The notes under the pieces: generated by a model
Databases searched by the model: none
The model's input: the letters and a program-made list of their open reading frames with translations, nothing else
Told to the model about the DNA's origin: nothing
Shown: in pieces, positions 16,602 through 23,795 of the stretch
Numbering within the stretch: the stretch's first letter is position 1
Layout: each line of letters starts with the position of its first letter
Translations under genes and position numbers: made by a program
Assembly (NCBI GenBank): GCA_023458315.1
Contig: JAEXAH010000077.1
Coordinates: 1-35,451 of the forward strand
Origin: Pseudomonadota bacterium
Lineage (GTDB): Bacteria > Pseudomonadota > Alphaproteobacteria > Rhodospirillales > Magnetospirillaceae
Direction of reading: 5' to 3'
Length of the DNA stretch: 35,451 nt

Positions 16602-17417
16602 TCACGCCGCCAGCGGCAGCAACAAGGCCCGCAGCTTGCCCAACGCCTTTTTTTCCAGCACGCGCACCCGTTCCTTGGACAGCTTCATCTCGGCGGCCAG
16701 GGTTTCCAGCGACGGCTTCAGGTCCGACAGGTGGCGGCGCATGATGATCAGCCGTTCGCGCGGGTCCAGCGCCGCCAGGGCGGCGGCCAGCAGGCGGGTG
16801 CGGGCGCGCTGTTCGGACCGGGCGATGGCGTGGTCCTCGGGCGTCGGCGACGGGTCGGCCAGACGGTCCAGCCAGGTGTCGCCGTCGGCGGCCGAGGTCA
16901 CGTCCAGGGTGACGTCGCGGCCCGAGACGCGGGCGGCCAGCGCCCTGACCTCGGCCAACGGCGCCCGGAAGCGGGCGGCCAGGGCGGCGGCCCATTCGCC
17001 GCCATCCTCGGGCGCGCCCTCGGCCAACCGCTTGCGCACCGCCAGGAACAGCGCCTTCTGCGCGTTGGTGGTGCCCAGCCGCACCAGCGACCACGACCGC
17101 ACCACATGATCCTGCATGGCGGCGCGAATCCACCACATGGCATAGGTGGAAAAGCGGTTGTCGTGGGTTTCCGGATCGAATTTGCGCGCCGCCAGCGACA
17201 GGCCGACCATGCCTTCCTGCACCAGATCGGCCAGCGACACCCCCGAGGCGCGGTAGCGTTGCGCCAGCTTGAGCACGAAGCGGAAATGGCAGGCCATCAG
17301 GCGTTCGGTCGCCGTGCCATCCCCGCGCGAGGCGCGGCGAGCCAGCTCGCGCTCTTCCTCGGCGCTCAGCATGGGCGCGGTGCGGGCCAGGGAAAGCAGG
17401 CGCCAGGACAGGGTCAT
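16602..17417 (-). CDS. RpoH-like (sigma32 family) RNA polymerase sigma factor
   Basis: A 271-residue sigma70-family factor. Region 2 has LVQEGMVGLSLAARKFDP and FSTYAMWWIRAAMQDHVVRSWSLVR; this is followed by TTNAQKALFLAVRKRL (117-131), which corresponds to the RpoH box of heat-shock sigma factors, and by a region 4.2 helix-turn-helix (LETLAAEMKLSKERVRVLEKKA). The divergence from standard RpoH (for example RFSTYAMWWIRAAMQ instead of the usual VSFAVHWIKAEI) suggests a second RpoH paralogue rather than the main heat-shock factor. Alphaproteobacterial RpoH paralogues often serve oxidative or photo-oxidative stress. The ATG at 17417 is chosen because the family homology starts there; the frame stays open for 47 codons upstream through a tandem repeat. 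Confidence 0.85.
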   Translation of the reverse strand: MTLSWRLLSLARTAPMLSAEEERELARRASRGDGTATERLMACHFRFVLKLAQRYRASGVSLADLVQEGMVGLSLAARKFDPETHDNRFSTYAMWWIRAAMQDHVVRSWSLVRLGTTNAQKALFLAVRKRLAEGAPEDGGEWAAALAARFRAPLAEVRALAARVSGRDVTLDVTSAADGDTWLDRLADPSPTPEDHAIARSEQRARTRLLAAALAALDPRERLIIMRRHLSDLKPSLETLAAEMKLSKERVRVLEKKALGKLRALLLPLAA

Positions 17418-17432
17418 GCGCGGTCGTTCTCT

Positions 17433-17478
17433 CGCGTCGCAGGATTGCGGCACTAGCCGCGTCGCAGGATTGCGGCAC
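17433..17478. repeat. Two tandem copies of a 21-bp sequence, period 25 bp
   Basis: Identical 21-bp segments at 17433-17453 and 17458-17478 (each contains GTCGCAGGATTGCGGCAC) are separated by 4 nt. They lie 16 to 61 nt upstream of the sigma factor ATG, in its likely promoter or 5' leader. They could be paired regulator sites or a simple duplication. Confidence 0.85.
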
Positions 17479-17776
17479 CGGCGCCGCCTGTCTGGATTTA
17501 TTCCATAAACCACCGCCCGACGCCAACCGTCATGGCACGGCGATTTTCTTGAAACCACAGGTAACGGCGGCCGGGGTCAGAACGGGGCGGCATTTTTCAT
17601 GTAATCGCAACCATTGTTCTTTACAGCCGCAAGACATTTTCACGCGATCAGCATGCCGCCCACCACTCGGCAAGCCCCATTATCTTCCTGATTCACAATG
17701 CTTTCCCACCCTCCCCCAAACCTTGGGCGACCCCGGTGGCCGGACCTTTGGCTTGCGCTGCATCGCACACAAATGA

Positions 17777-17805
17777 TTGACGCCACGCCGGGGTCGGACT
17801 ATGTT
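17777..17805 (+). promoter_or_regulatory. Promoter of the phasin gene
   Basis: TTGACG (17777-17782), a 17-nt spacer, and TATGTT (17800-17805) make a good sigma70-type promoter. The expected start is about 17812, giving a leader of roughly 35 nt with GGAGG before the phasin ATG. Confidence 0.6.
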
Positions 17806-17847
17806 CGCTGCGCCGCAACATCAGCCCCCGGTTGGAGGAAAATACCC

Positions 17848-18288
17848 ATGGCGACCAAGCAGGCCGAACAGTTCTTCGATTTCGACATCAGCAAGTACCT
17901 GGGCGACTTCAAGGTCCCGGGTGTTGACGTGGACAGCCTCGTCTCCAGCCAGCGCAAGAACATCGAGGCGCTGACCCAGGCCAACAAGCTGGCCTATGAC
18001 GGCTTGCAGGCCGTGGTGAAGCGTCAGGCCGAGATCCTGCGCCAGACCGTGGACGAGATCGCCCAGGCCACCAAGGACATCGCCGAGCCCGGCAACCCCC
18101 AGGACAAGGCCGCCAAGCAGGCCGAGCTGGCCAAGGACGCGTTCGAGCGTTCGCTGTCCAACCTGCGCGAACTGTCCGAGATGATCGCCAAGGCCAACAC
18201 CGAGGCTTTCGACCTGCTGAACAAGCGCTTCACCCAGAGCCTGGACGAGGTGCGCGACACCTTCTCCAAGCTGGCTGCCAAGAAGTAA
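17848..18288 (+). CDS. Phasin family protein (polyhydroxyalkanoate granule-associated)
   Basis: A 146-residue, highly helical, Ala/Lys/Gln-rich protein with no Cys, signal peptide or membrane segment. The segment SSQRKNIEALTQANKLAYDGLQAVVKRQAEI is characteristic of alphaproteobacterial phasins, which coat the surface of polyhydroxybutyrate granules and control their size and number. The ATG at 17848 has a strong GGAGG ribosome binding site; an in-frame extension upstream would run through the promoter. It is a single-gene unit with its own promoter and terminator, as expected for an abundant structural protein. No PHA synthase gene is adjacent. Confidence 0.92.
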   Translation: MATKQAEQFFDFDISKYLGDFKVPGVDVDSLVSSQRKNIEALTQANKLAYDGLQAVVKRQAEILRQTVDEIAQATKDIAEPGNPQDKAAKQAELAKDAFERSLSNLRELSEMIAKANTEAFDLLNKRFTQSLDEVRDTFSKLAAKK

Positions 18289-18310
18289 GCTTCTTCCGCC
18301 GGAAGAGTCG

Positions 18311-18343
18311 AACGGCCGCCCCACGGGGCGGCCGTTTTCGTTT
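18311..18343 (+). terminator. Strong Rho-independent terminator of the phasin gene
   Basis: A 10-bp GC stem (CGGCCGCCCC at 18313-18322 with GGGGCGGCCG at 18325-18334) is followed by TTTTCGTTT. It lies 24 nt after the phasin stop codon. Confidence 0.88.
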
Positions 18344-18383
18344 GGGCATGTCTGCGTTCACGGGATATTGCCGCCCGATACAG

Positions 18384-18481
18384 CCGTCATGCGCGGACTT
18401 GATCCGCGCATCCACGCGGTGCCGTCCTGCACGGTGCCGCCGGGAAAACGTGGATGGCCGGGTCAAGCCCGGCCATGACGG
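18384..18481. repeat. Composite intergenic palindromic repeat, 98 bp
   Basis: The outer arms CCGTCATG (18384-18391) and CATGACGG (18474-18481) are perfect complements. Inside are a second arm pair, TCCACG (18411-18416) and CGTGGA (18449-18454), and two self-complementary hairpins, GCGCGGACTTGATCCGCGC (18391-18409) and GGCCGGGTCAAGCCCGGCC (18456-18474). The CGTCATGC...CTTGA...GCATCCACG style is that of dispersed palindromes I recognise from many alphaproteobacterial genomes. It lies in the gap between the convergent phasin and ParA genes, so it need not affect either. Confidence 0.75.
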
Positions 18482-18533
18482 AACCCAAACGGTAGTGGAC
18501 CACCAGCAGGTCCTGCTGACACACCCTTTATTT

Positions 18534-19160
18534 TCAATCCTGCCGGTCCAGCAGCGCCAGCAGCGGCGCCCATTCGGCGGCGTAATCGCGCGCCCGGCGG
18601 TCGGTCGCCTCCAGCACCGACGATCCGGCGGCGGCAAGGTTGGGATAAATCTGACTGTCGCGCAGCCGCGCCACCACCGGAAAGCCCAGACCGGCGAAAA
18701 AGCCGTCCAATTGCTCGGACGCCTTGGTGCCCAGGCGCAGGCGGTTGCCGATGATGGCCACCACCCGCTTGTTCTTGCGCACCGCCTTGACCTCGGCCAG
18801 CTTTTTCAGGAAATGGGCGGTGGCGTCCTCGTCGAAGGCGCCGGGCAGCACCGGCACCACCACCACGTCGGCGATGCGGATCAAATCTTCCACGTCCTTG
18901 TGGTGCATGGCGGCGGGGGCGTCGATGATCAGCCGCTCGATCCCCTTGGGCGGGTCGCCCACTTCCTTGGACCAGTCCAGTCCGGCGATGGCCGGGGCGG
19001 CATCGGACCGGCGGCGCAGCCAGTTCAGGGCGGAACGCTGACGGTCGCAATCGCCGATGGCGGTCTTCAGTCCACGCTGGGCGAAGGCCGAGGCGAGATG
19101 GGTGGCGATGGTGGTCTTGCCACAGCCGCCCTTGATGTTGCCCACCAGCACCGACAGCAT
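18534..19160 (-). CDS. ParA/MinD-family ATPase (orphan)
   Basis: A 208-residue P-loop ATPase with the deviant Walker A motif KGGCGKTT (10-17), in which the first Lys is the signature of ParA/MinD proteins, a switch I-like DCDRQRSALNW, and a Walker B-like LIIDAPAAM. Proteins of this class dimerise on ATP and position cargo on the nucleoid or membrane. There is no ParB or parS-like site nearby, so it is an orphan. The ATG at 19160 has a G-rich ribosome binding site (GGGGGTGGGG); a GTG at 19187 would add nine Gly/Trp-rich residues. Its cargo is unknown. Confidence 0.85.
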   Translation of the reverse strand: MLSVLVGNIKGGCGKTTIATHLASAFAQRGLKTAIGDCDRQRSALNWLRRRSDAAPAIAGLDWSKEVGDPPKGIERLIIDAPAAMHHKDVEDLIRIADVVVVPVLPGAFDEDATAHFLKKLAEVKAVRKNKRVVAIIGNRLRLGTKASEQLDGFFAGLGFPVVARLRDSQIYPNLAAAGSSVLEATDRRARDYAAEWAPLLALLDRQD

Positions 19161-19230
19161 GCCCCACCCCCATCCGTAATGTTTCACGGATTGAGGTTAG
19201 CACGCCCGTCACGGCGGGGAATGTGAAGAA

Positions 19231-20556
19231 TCACAGCGGCAGCCGCACCCGCGCCCGCAACCCGCCCAGCGGGCTGTCCTCCAGCAGCACGTCGCCGCCA
19301 TGGCCGCGCGCGATGTCGCGGGCGATGGTCAGGCCCAGGCCGACGCCGCCGGTGGCCACATTGCGCGAGGTTTCCAGGCGCTGGAACGCCTTGAACACCA
19401 GTTCGCGCTTGTCCGCCGGAATGCCGGGGCCGTCGTCGTCCACCAGGATTTCCACGCAATCGGGGCGGCGCCCGGCCCGCACCCAGACATGGCCGCCATA
19501 GCGCAGCGCGTTGCCGATCAGGTTGGACAGGGCGCGCGACAGGGCGTGCGGCCGCAGGGTCATGTCCACCTTGTCCTCGACATGCAGGTCGATTTCCGAA
19601 CCCTGGCGGCGGAAACGCCCGACCACGTCCTCCAGCAACGCCCCCAGATCGGTCGGCACCGGCTTTTCGCTGCCCTCGCCACGGGCGAAGGCCAGATAGC
19701 CCTCGACCATGCGCTCCATCTCGGCCACGTCCTCTTCCAGTTCGGCGCGGCCGTCCACCTCGCCCATCATGGCCAGTTGCAGCTTCATGCGGGTCAGCGG
19801 CGTGCGCAGATCGTGCGACACGCCCGCCAGCATCTCGGTGCGCTGCTGAATCTGCCGCTTCAGACGGTCGCGCATCAGGTTGAACGCCACCGCCGCCTGC
19901 CGCACCTCGGACGCGCCCTCGGGCTTGAAATTGGGGACGTCCTGGCCCTTGCCGAAACTGTCGGCGGCGCTTGCCAGCTTGCGCACGCTGCGCACCTGAT
20001 TGCGCATGAACACCGTGGCGATGCCCAGCAACAGCAGCGACGTGCCGACCATCCACAGCACGAAGATATAGGTGGTCGAAGAAAACAGCCGCTTGCGCGG
20101 CGCGAACACCTCCAACAATCCGTCCTGCAACTGCACCCGGATCAGCACCTCGCGCTCGAACGAGGTGCTGTCCACCTGGAAGGGGCGTTGCAGGCGGTCG
20201 CGCAGGGATTCGTGCAGCGCCTTGTCCATGATGCCCAACGGCGGTTCCTGCTGGACGTTGGGCAGGATGCCGCCCGGTTCCAGGCGGATGTCCAGATCCA
20301 TGCGGTTGGCGGCGATGCGCAGGGTGTGCAGGCGGCTGTCGGAATCGGGAAAGGCACGCAGGGTTTCGATCACCGCGCCGATGTCGCCCGCCAGCGCCAG
20401 GGCCAGCCGCTTGGCCACCGTGTCCCAGTGGGTGGCATAGAAGATGTAGGTGGACACCACCTGGACCACGATCAGCGGCGTGACGATGATCAGCAGCGAC
20501 CTGCCCAGCAGGCCCTGGGGCAGCAGACGCTTGAGCCACAGGGTCGGCACCAGCAT
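19231..20556 (-). CDS. EnvZ-type sensor histidine kinase
   Basis: A 441-residue membrane histidine kinase. Order of parts: TM1 (about 19-40), a periplasmic region of about 120 residues, TM2 (about 163-184), a HAMP linker, the phosphoacceptor box GVSHDLRTPLTRMKL with H248, the N box NLIGNALRYG, G1 box DDDGPGIP and G2 box GGVGLGLTIAR. The HDLRTPLTR form of the H box is that of the OmpR/EnvZ class. It starts one nt after the response regulator stop codon, so the two are co-translated partners. The signal sensed is unknown. Confidence 0.92.
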   Translation of the reverse strand: MLVPTLWLKRLLPQGLLGRSLLIIVTPLIVVQVVSTYIFYATHWDTVAKRLALALAGDIGAVIETLRAFPDSDSRLHTLRIAANRMDLDIRLEPGGILPNVQQEPPLGIMDKALHESLRDRLQRPFQVDSTSFEREVLIRVQLQDGLLEVFAPRKRLFSSTTYIFVLWMVGTSLLLLGIATVFMRNQVRSVRKLASAADSFGKGQDVPNFKPEGASEVRQAAVAFNLMRDRLKRQIQQRTEMLAGVSHDLRTPLTRMKLQLAMMGEVDGRAELEEDVAEMERMVEGYLAFARGEGSEKPVPTDLGALLEDVVGRFRRQGSEIDLHVEDKVDMTLRPHALSRALSNLIGNALRYGGHVWVRAGRRPDCVEILVDDDGPGIPADKRELVFKAFQRLETSRNVATGGVGLGLTIARDIARGHGGDVLLEDSPLGGLRARVRLPL

Positions 20557-20557
20557 G

Positions 20558-21244
20558 TCAGTCGGGCCTCAGCATATAGCCCATGCCGCGCACGGTCTGA
20601 AGATAGCGCGGCATGCGCGGGTCGTCCTCGAGCTTCTTGCGCAGACGCGTGACCTGAACGTCCACGGCGCGGGCGTTGGCGGCGTTGCCGGTGCGCGCCG
20701 CCAGATCGTCGCGCGATACCGCCTGTCCCGGCGCTTCCGCCAGGATGGCCATCAATTCCCGTTCGGCGGTGGTCAGGTGCACCACTTCGTCGCCGCGCCG
20801 CAATTCCTGGCGCGCCGGGTCCCAGGCAAAGGCGCCCAGGCCCAGCACCAGCGGCGCCTCGGCCTCGGGCTTGGGGGCGCGGCGCAGGATCGAGGCGATG
20901 CGCAGCAGCAATTCGCGCGGTTCGAACGGCTTGGACAGGTAATCGTCGGCCCCGGCCTCCAGGCCGTTGATGCGGTCGTCCACCTCGCCCATGGCGGTCA
21001 GCAGCAGCACCGGCACGGCATTGCCCCCGGCACGCAGCGCCCGCGTCAGGTCCAGCCCGTCCTCGCCCGGCATCATCACGTCCAGCACCAGCAAATCCAC
21101 CGCCAGCGCCGCCATCCTGGCCCGCGCCTCGGCGGCGTCGGCGGCGGCGCTGACCAGATAGCCGTTGTCGGACAGGTATTTGCGCAACAGCGTGCGCAGG
21201 CGGGCATCGTCGTCAACCACCAGGATATGCGGCACGTCCTCCAC
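20558..21244 (-). CDS. OmpR/PetR-family response regulator
   Basis: A 228-residue two-domain regulator: a receiver with acidic pocket D11-D13, phosphoacceptor D55 in LLVLDVMMPGEDG, the conserved Thr (LLLTAMG) and Lys (LSKPFEPREL); then an OmpR-type winged helix (LTTAERELMAILAEAPGQAVSRDDLA, ending RGMGYMLRP). The receiver N-terminus and LDVMMPGEDGLDLTR closely resemble Rhodobacter PetR. Together with the MarR-type gene immediately upstream, the arrangement matches petP-petR, which in Rhodobacter capsulatus is needed for cytochrome bc1 synthesis. Here the bc1 operon is about 11 kb away. It might instead be a general OmpR. Confidence 0.92.
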   Translation of the reverse strand: MEDVPHILVVDDDARLRTLLRKYLSDNGYLVSAAADAAEARARMAALAVDLLVLDVMMPGEDGLDLTRALRAGGNAVPVLLLTAMGEVDDRINGLEAGADDYLSKPFEPRELLLRIASILRRAPKPEAEAPLVLGLGAFAWDPARQELRRGDEVVHLTTAERELMAILAEAPGQAVSRDDLAARTGNAANARAVDVQVTRLRKKLEDDPRMPRYLQTVRGMGYMLRPD

Positions 21245-21261
21245 GGCGGTCCTCCCTGCGC

Positions 21262-21759
21262 TCAGCGGCGGCCGGGACCGCGCGCCGGAAAGCGGGCGCG
21301 GTCGGCCTCGTCGATCAATCCCAGCAGCACCTTGCGATAGCCCTCGACCGCCTCGGCCCCGGCGGCGCGATAGGCCCGCGCGATGCGGGCGCGCTGGCGC
21401 TCGGTCAGTTGCCGCTCCAGTTCCACCCCCTTCTCGGTCAGTTCCAGCAACCGCTGGCGGCGGTCGCGGGTGCCCGGCCGCTGGGTGATGAAGCCTTCCT
21501 CGACCAACTGGCCGAGAACGCGCGACAGCGACTGCTTGGTGATCCTGAGAATGCCCAAAAGCTCGGACACCGTCATGCCCGGATTGCGGCCGACGAAATA
21601 GATGACGCGATGATGGGCACGGCCGAAGCCGTACTCCGCCAGGATGGCGTCCGCCTCGCCGGTGAAGTCGCGGTAGGCATAGAACAGCAGTTCCAGGCCC
21701 TGGCGCAGTTCCTCTTCGCGCAGGAAGAGCGGGTTGATGCCGGTCTTTACGTCAGTCAT
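21262..21759 (-). CDS. MarR-family transcriptional regulator (PetP-like)
   Basis: A 165-residue winged-helix regulator. The recognition region is NPGMTVSELLGILRITKQSLSR (about 59-80), and the wing contains the typical MarR acidic-basic motif GTRDRRQR (96-103). It ends 17 nt before the response regulator gene on the same strand. A MarR gene directly before an OmpR-type regulator is the petP-petR arrangement of Rhodobacter. I place the start at ATG 21759; no strong Shine-Dalgarno is visible, and the frame is open for 44 codons further upstream into the intergenic inverted repeat. Confidence 0.85.
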   Translation of the reverse strand: MTDVKTGINPLFLREEELRQGLELLFYAYRDFTGEADAILAEYGFGRAHHRVIYFVGRNPGMTVSELLGILRITKQSLSRVLGQLVEEGFITQRPGTRDRRQRLLELTEKGVELERQLTERQRARIARAYRAAGAEAVEGYRKVLLGLIDEADRARFPARGPGRR

Positions 21760-21867
21760 GTTGACGCATATGGCCTGAAACCACCCCCGCGCGCAAGAGG
21801 GATCGCCCAAAAGACGTTCACAAGCCCGGCCTGTGCGTGAAAAAGGCGGTGAAACATGCATCTCAGA

Positions 21868-21897
21868 TAACCTTGTCCGCATCAAGGACAACGGTTA
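21868..21897. promoter_or_regulatory. Inverted repeat between the divergent MarR-type and chemoreceptor genes
   Basis: TAACCTTGTCC (21868-21878) and GGACAACGGTTA (21886-21897) are complementary over 11 bp with a single bulged base and a 7-nt spacer. It is placed in the 294-bp divergent intergenic region, 109 nt before the MarR start and 157 nt before the chemoreceptor start, as expected for an operator shared by both. MarR-family proteins often bind such dyads and repress their own genes. Confidence 0.5.
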
Positions 21898-22053
21898 CGC
21901 GAACTTTAGAGACTATCGAACGTTCTGGATTTCTTAACTTTTTTACCTAAATGTTGAGGCAGGCTATTTCAATGATCGATTGTTCGGAATAGTCTTCGTT
22001 GTGGGGGCGTATGCACACCGGGCCCGGGGACAGGGGTCGGAGTCGAACTACGG

Positions 22054-23769
22054 GTGGAACTTTCTGTGCAAGCCTGGCGAAATCTTCGGCTGTCCAGCCG
22101 CTTCATGATCATCATCGGCGTCGGTGTCATCGCGCTGGTGGCCAGCGTCGTGCTGGTCATCGCCCGCTTCGAACGGGCCGAGATGGAACGGCAGCTTCAG
22201 CAGCTCTCGATCAACGAGATGACCTCGTTGCACGCGCTGATCCTCAACGTCATGGCCAAGCGCCCCGACGATGCCGAAAATATCGGCATCCAGGTGTTCA
22301 ACAACTGGTTCGACAGCCGCAACGTCCACTATCCCGGCAAGGTGTGGAGCGCCTGGGGGCCGAAGGTCGCCACCTTCATGGCCGAAACCGCGCCCGACCA
22401 TCCGCCCAAGCTGCCGCAGGACGACATCGACCGCGAGGCGATCGACACCCGCCAGCCGGTCGGCCGCATGATCGACGGCAATTACCGCTACGCCTATCCC
22501 ATCGTGCTGGGCGTCACCGATGGCGCCGACCAGGAAGTCTGCTTCGCCTGCCATGGCGGCATGAACATGGAGAAGGGCGACGTCATCGCCGTGCTGTCGT
22601 CGTCGCTGACCACCGTCGAGGCCGAAGCCAAGCTGAAGAAGATCCTGACCTTCCTGATCGTCGGCGGCGTGATCGCCACCATCCTGGCGGTGCTGGGCGT
22701 GCGCTGGATCCTGACCAGCGTCATCACCACCCCCATCGGCGACATGACCGGCCGCATGAACCTGCTGGCGCGCGGCGACACCAGCATCGAGGTGCCGGAC
22801 CTGGACCGCCGCGACGAAGTGGGCGACATCGCCCGCGCCGTGCAGGTGTTCAAGGAAAACACCCGCGCCAAACAGGCCATGGAGGCCGAGGCCGCCAAGG
22901 AGGCCGAGGCCCGCGACGCCCGCATGCGCCGCCTGGAAAGCCTGATCGGCAATTTCGACCGCGCGGTGGCCAGCGTGCTGGAGACGGTGGCGGCGTCGGC
23001 CCAGACCATGACCCATACCGCGCGCGGCATGGTCAGCATGGCCGATCAAGCCAACGAACGGGCGCAATCGGCGGCCAAGGCCGCCAGCGAGGCCAATTCC
23101 AACGTGCGCATGGTGGCCGAGGCCGCCGACGTGCTGTCCAAATCCATCGCCGAGATCGCCCAGCAGGTGGCCATGTCCAACGACGTCGCCGCCAGCGCCA
23201 CGCGTGAGGCGGACGGCGTCAACGCCCGCGTCACCGGGCTGGCCGGATCGGCCGACCGCATCGGCCAGATCATCGAGATGATCACCGGCATCGCCGAGCA
23301 GACCAATCTGCTGGCCCTGAACGCCACCGTCGAGGCGGCCCGCGCCGGCGAGGCCGGCAAGGGCTTCGCCGTGGTGGCGTCCGAGGTCAAGAACCTGGCG
23401 CGGCAGACCGTGCGCGCCACCGAGGACATCTCGGCCCAGGTGTCGACCATCCAGAAGGAAACCCATTCCACCGTCAGCGCCATCAAGGAAATCGGCACCA
23501 CCATTTCCAGCATGGACGGCATCACCACCACCATCGCCGCCGCCGTCGAGGAACAGGGCGCCGCCACCCAGGAAATCGCCCGCAACATCGATCACGCGGC
23601 CAGCGGCACCAATGAAGTGTACGAGAACATCACCGAGGTCAGCCGATCCATGCACGAAACCGATCTGGCGGCGCGCGAAGTGCTGACCTCGGTCGAGGAT
23701 CTGCAACGCCAGGCCGCCACCCTGCGCCAGGAAGTCGCCACCTTCCTGACGGCGATCCGTCAGGCGTAA
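22054..23769 (+). CDS. Methyl-accepting chemotaxis protein with a haem-c-type periplasmic sensor domain
   Basis: A 571-residue transmembrane chemoreceptor: TM1 (about 17-37), a periplasmic domain (about 40-195), TM2 (about 198-218), HAMP, and a cytoplasmic signalling domain with the conserved hairpin tip (MITGIAEQTNLLALNATVEAARAGE, then GKGFAVVASEV, about 408-450). The periplasmic domain resembles the Tll0287-like/DUF3365 family and contains CFACHGG, a CxxCH covalent haem-c motif with C163, C166 and H167. Related c-haem chemoreceptors in Geobacter sense redox or small ligands. The start is GTG 22054, with GGAG 10 nt upstream; GTG 22066 is an alternative. It is divergent from the MarR-OmpR-EnvZ cluster. 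Confidence 0.9.
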   Translation: MELSVQAWRNLRLSSRFMIIIGVGVIALVASVVLVIARFERAEMERQLQQLSINEMTSLHALILNVMAKRPDDAENIGIQVFNNWFDSRNVHYPGKVWSAWGPKVATFMAETAPDHPPKLPQDDIDREAIDTRQPVGRMIDGNYRYAYPIVLGVTDGADQEVCFACHGGMNMEKGDVIAVLSSSLTTVEAEAKLKKILTFLIVGGVIATILAVLGVRWILTSVITTPIGDMTGRMNLLARGDTSIEVPDLDRRDEVGDIARAVQVFKENTRAKQAMEAEAAKEAEARDARMRRLESLIGNFDRAVASVLETVAASAQTMTHTARGMVSMADQANERAQSAAKAASEANSNVRMVAEAADVLSKSIAEIAQQVAMSNDVAASATREADGVNARVTGLAGSADRIGQIIEMITGIAEQTNLLALNATVEAARAGEAGKGFAVVASEVKNLARQTVRATEDISAQVSTIQKETHSTVSAIKEIGTTISSMDGITTTIAAAVEEQGAATQEIARNIDHAASGTNEVYENITEVSRSMHETDLAAREVLTSVEDLQRQAATLRQEVATFLTAIRQA

Positions 23770-23795
23770 GACCAAATCCCGATGACGCCCGCCAT

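Larger units (their letters stand above)
17418..17847. other. 430-bp divergent intergenic region between sigma factor and phasin genes
   Basis: It holds a two-copy 25-bp tandem repeat close to the sigma factor start (17433-17478), then lower-GC sequence with no convincing gene, and a good sigma70-type promoter for the phasin gene (17777-17805). A 75-codon open stretch at 17549-17776 lacks a start signal and family features. Confidence 0.55.

Noticed and set aside
17549..17776. A 75-codon open frame in the sigma factor-phasin gap
   Set aside because: No good start or ribosome binding site, no recognisable features, and it ends within the phasin promoter.
18504..18518. Palindrome CAGCAGG-T-CCTGCTG after the ParA stop codon
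   Set aside because: No loop and no T-run on the ParA strand, so it is not a convincing terminator.
19172..19191. Inverted repeat ATCCGT/ACGGAT upstream of the ParA gene
   Set aside because: Only 6 bp per arm with an 8-nt spacer, which is likely to occur by chance in this DNA.
21945..21975. A possible sigma28 (flagellar) promoter, TAAATGTT...GCTATTTC, upstream of the chemoreceptor
   Set aside because: The -10 half matches GCCGATAA poorly; not enough to call.
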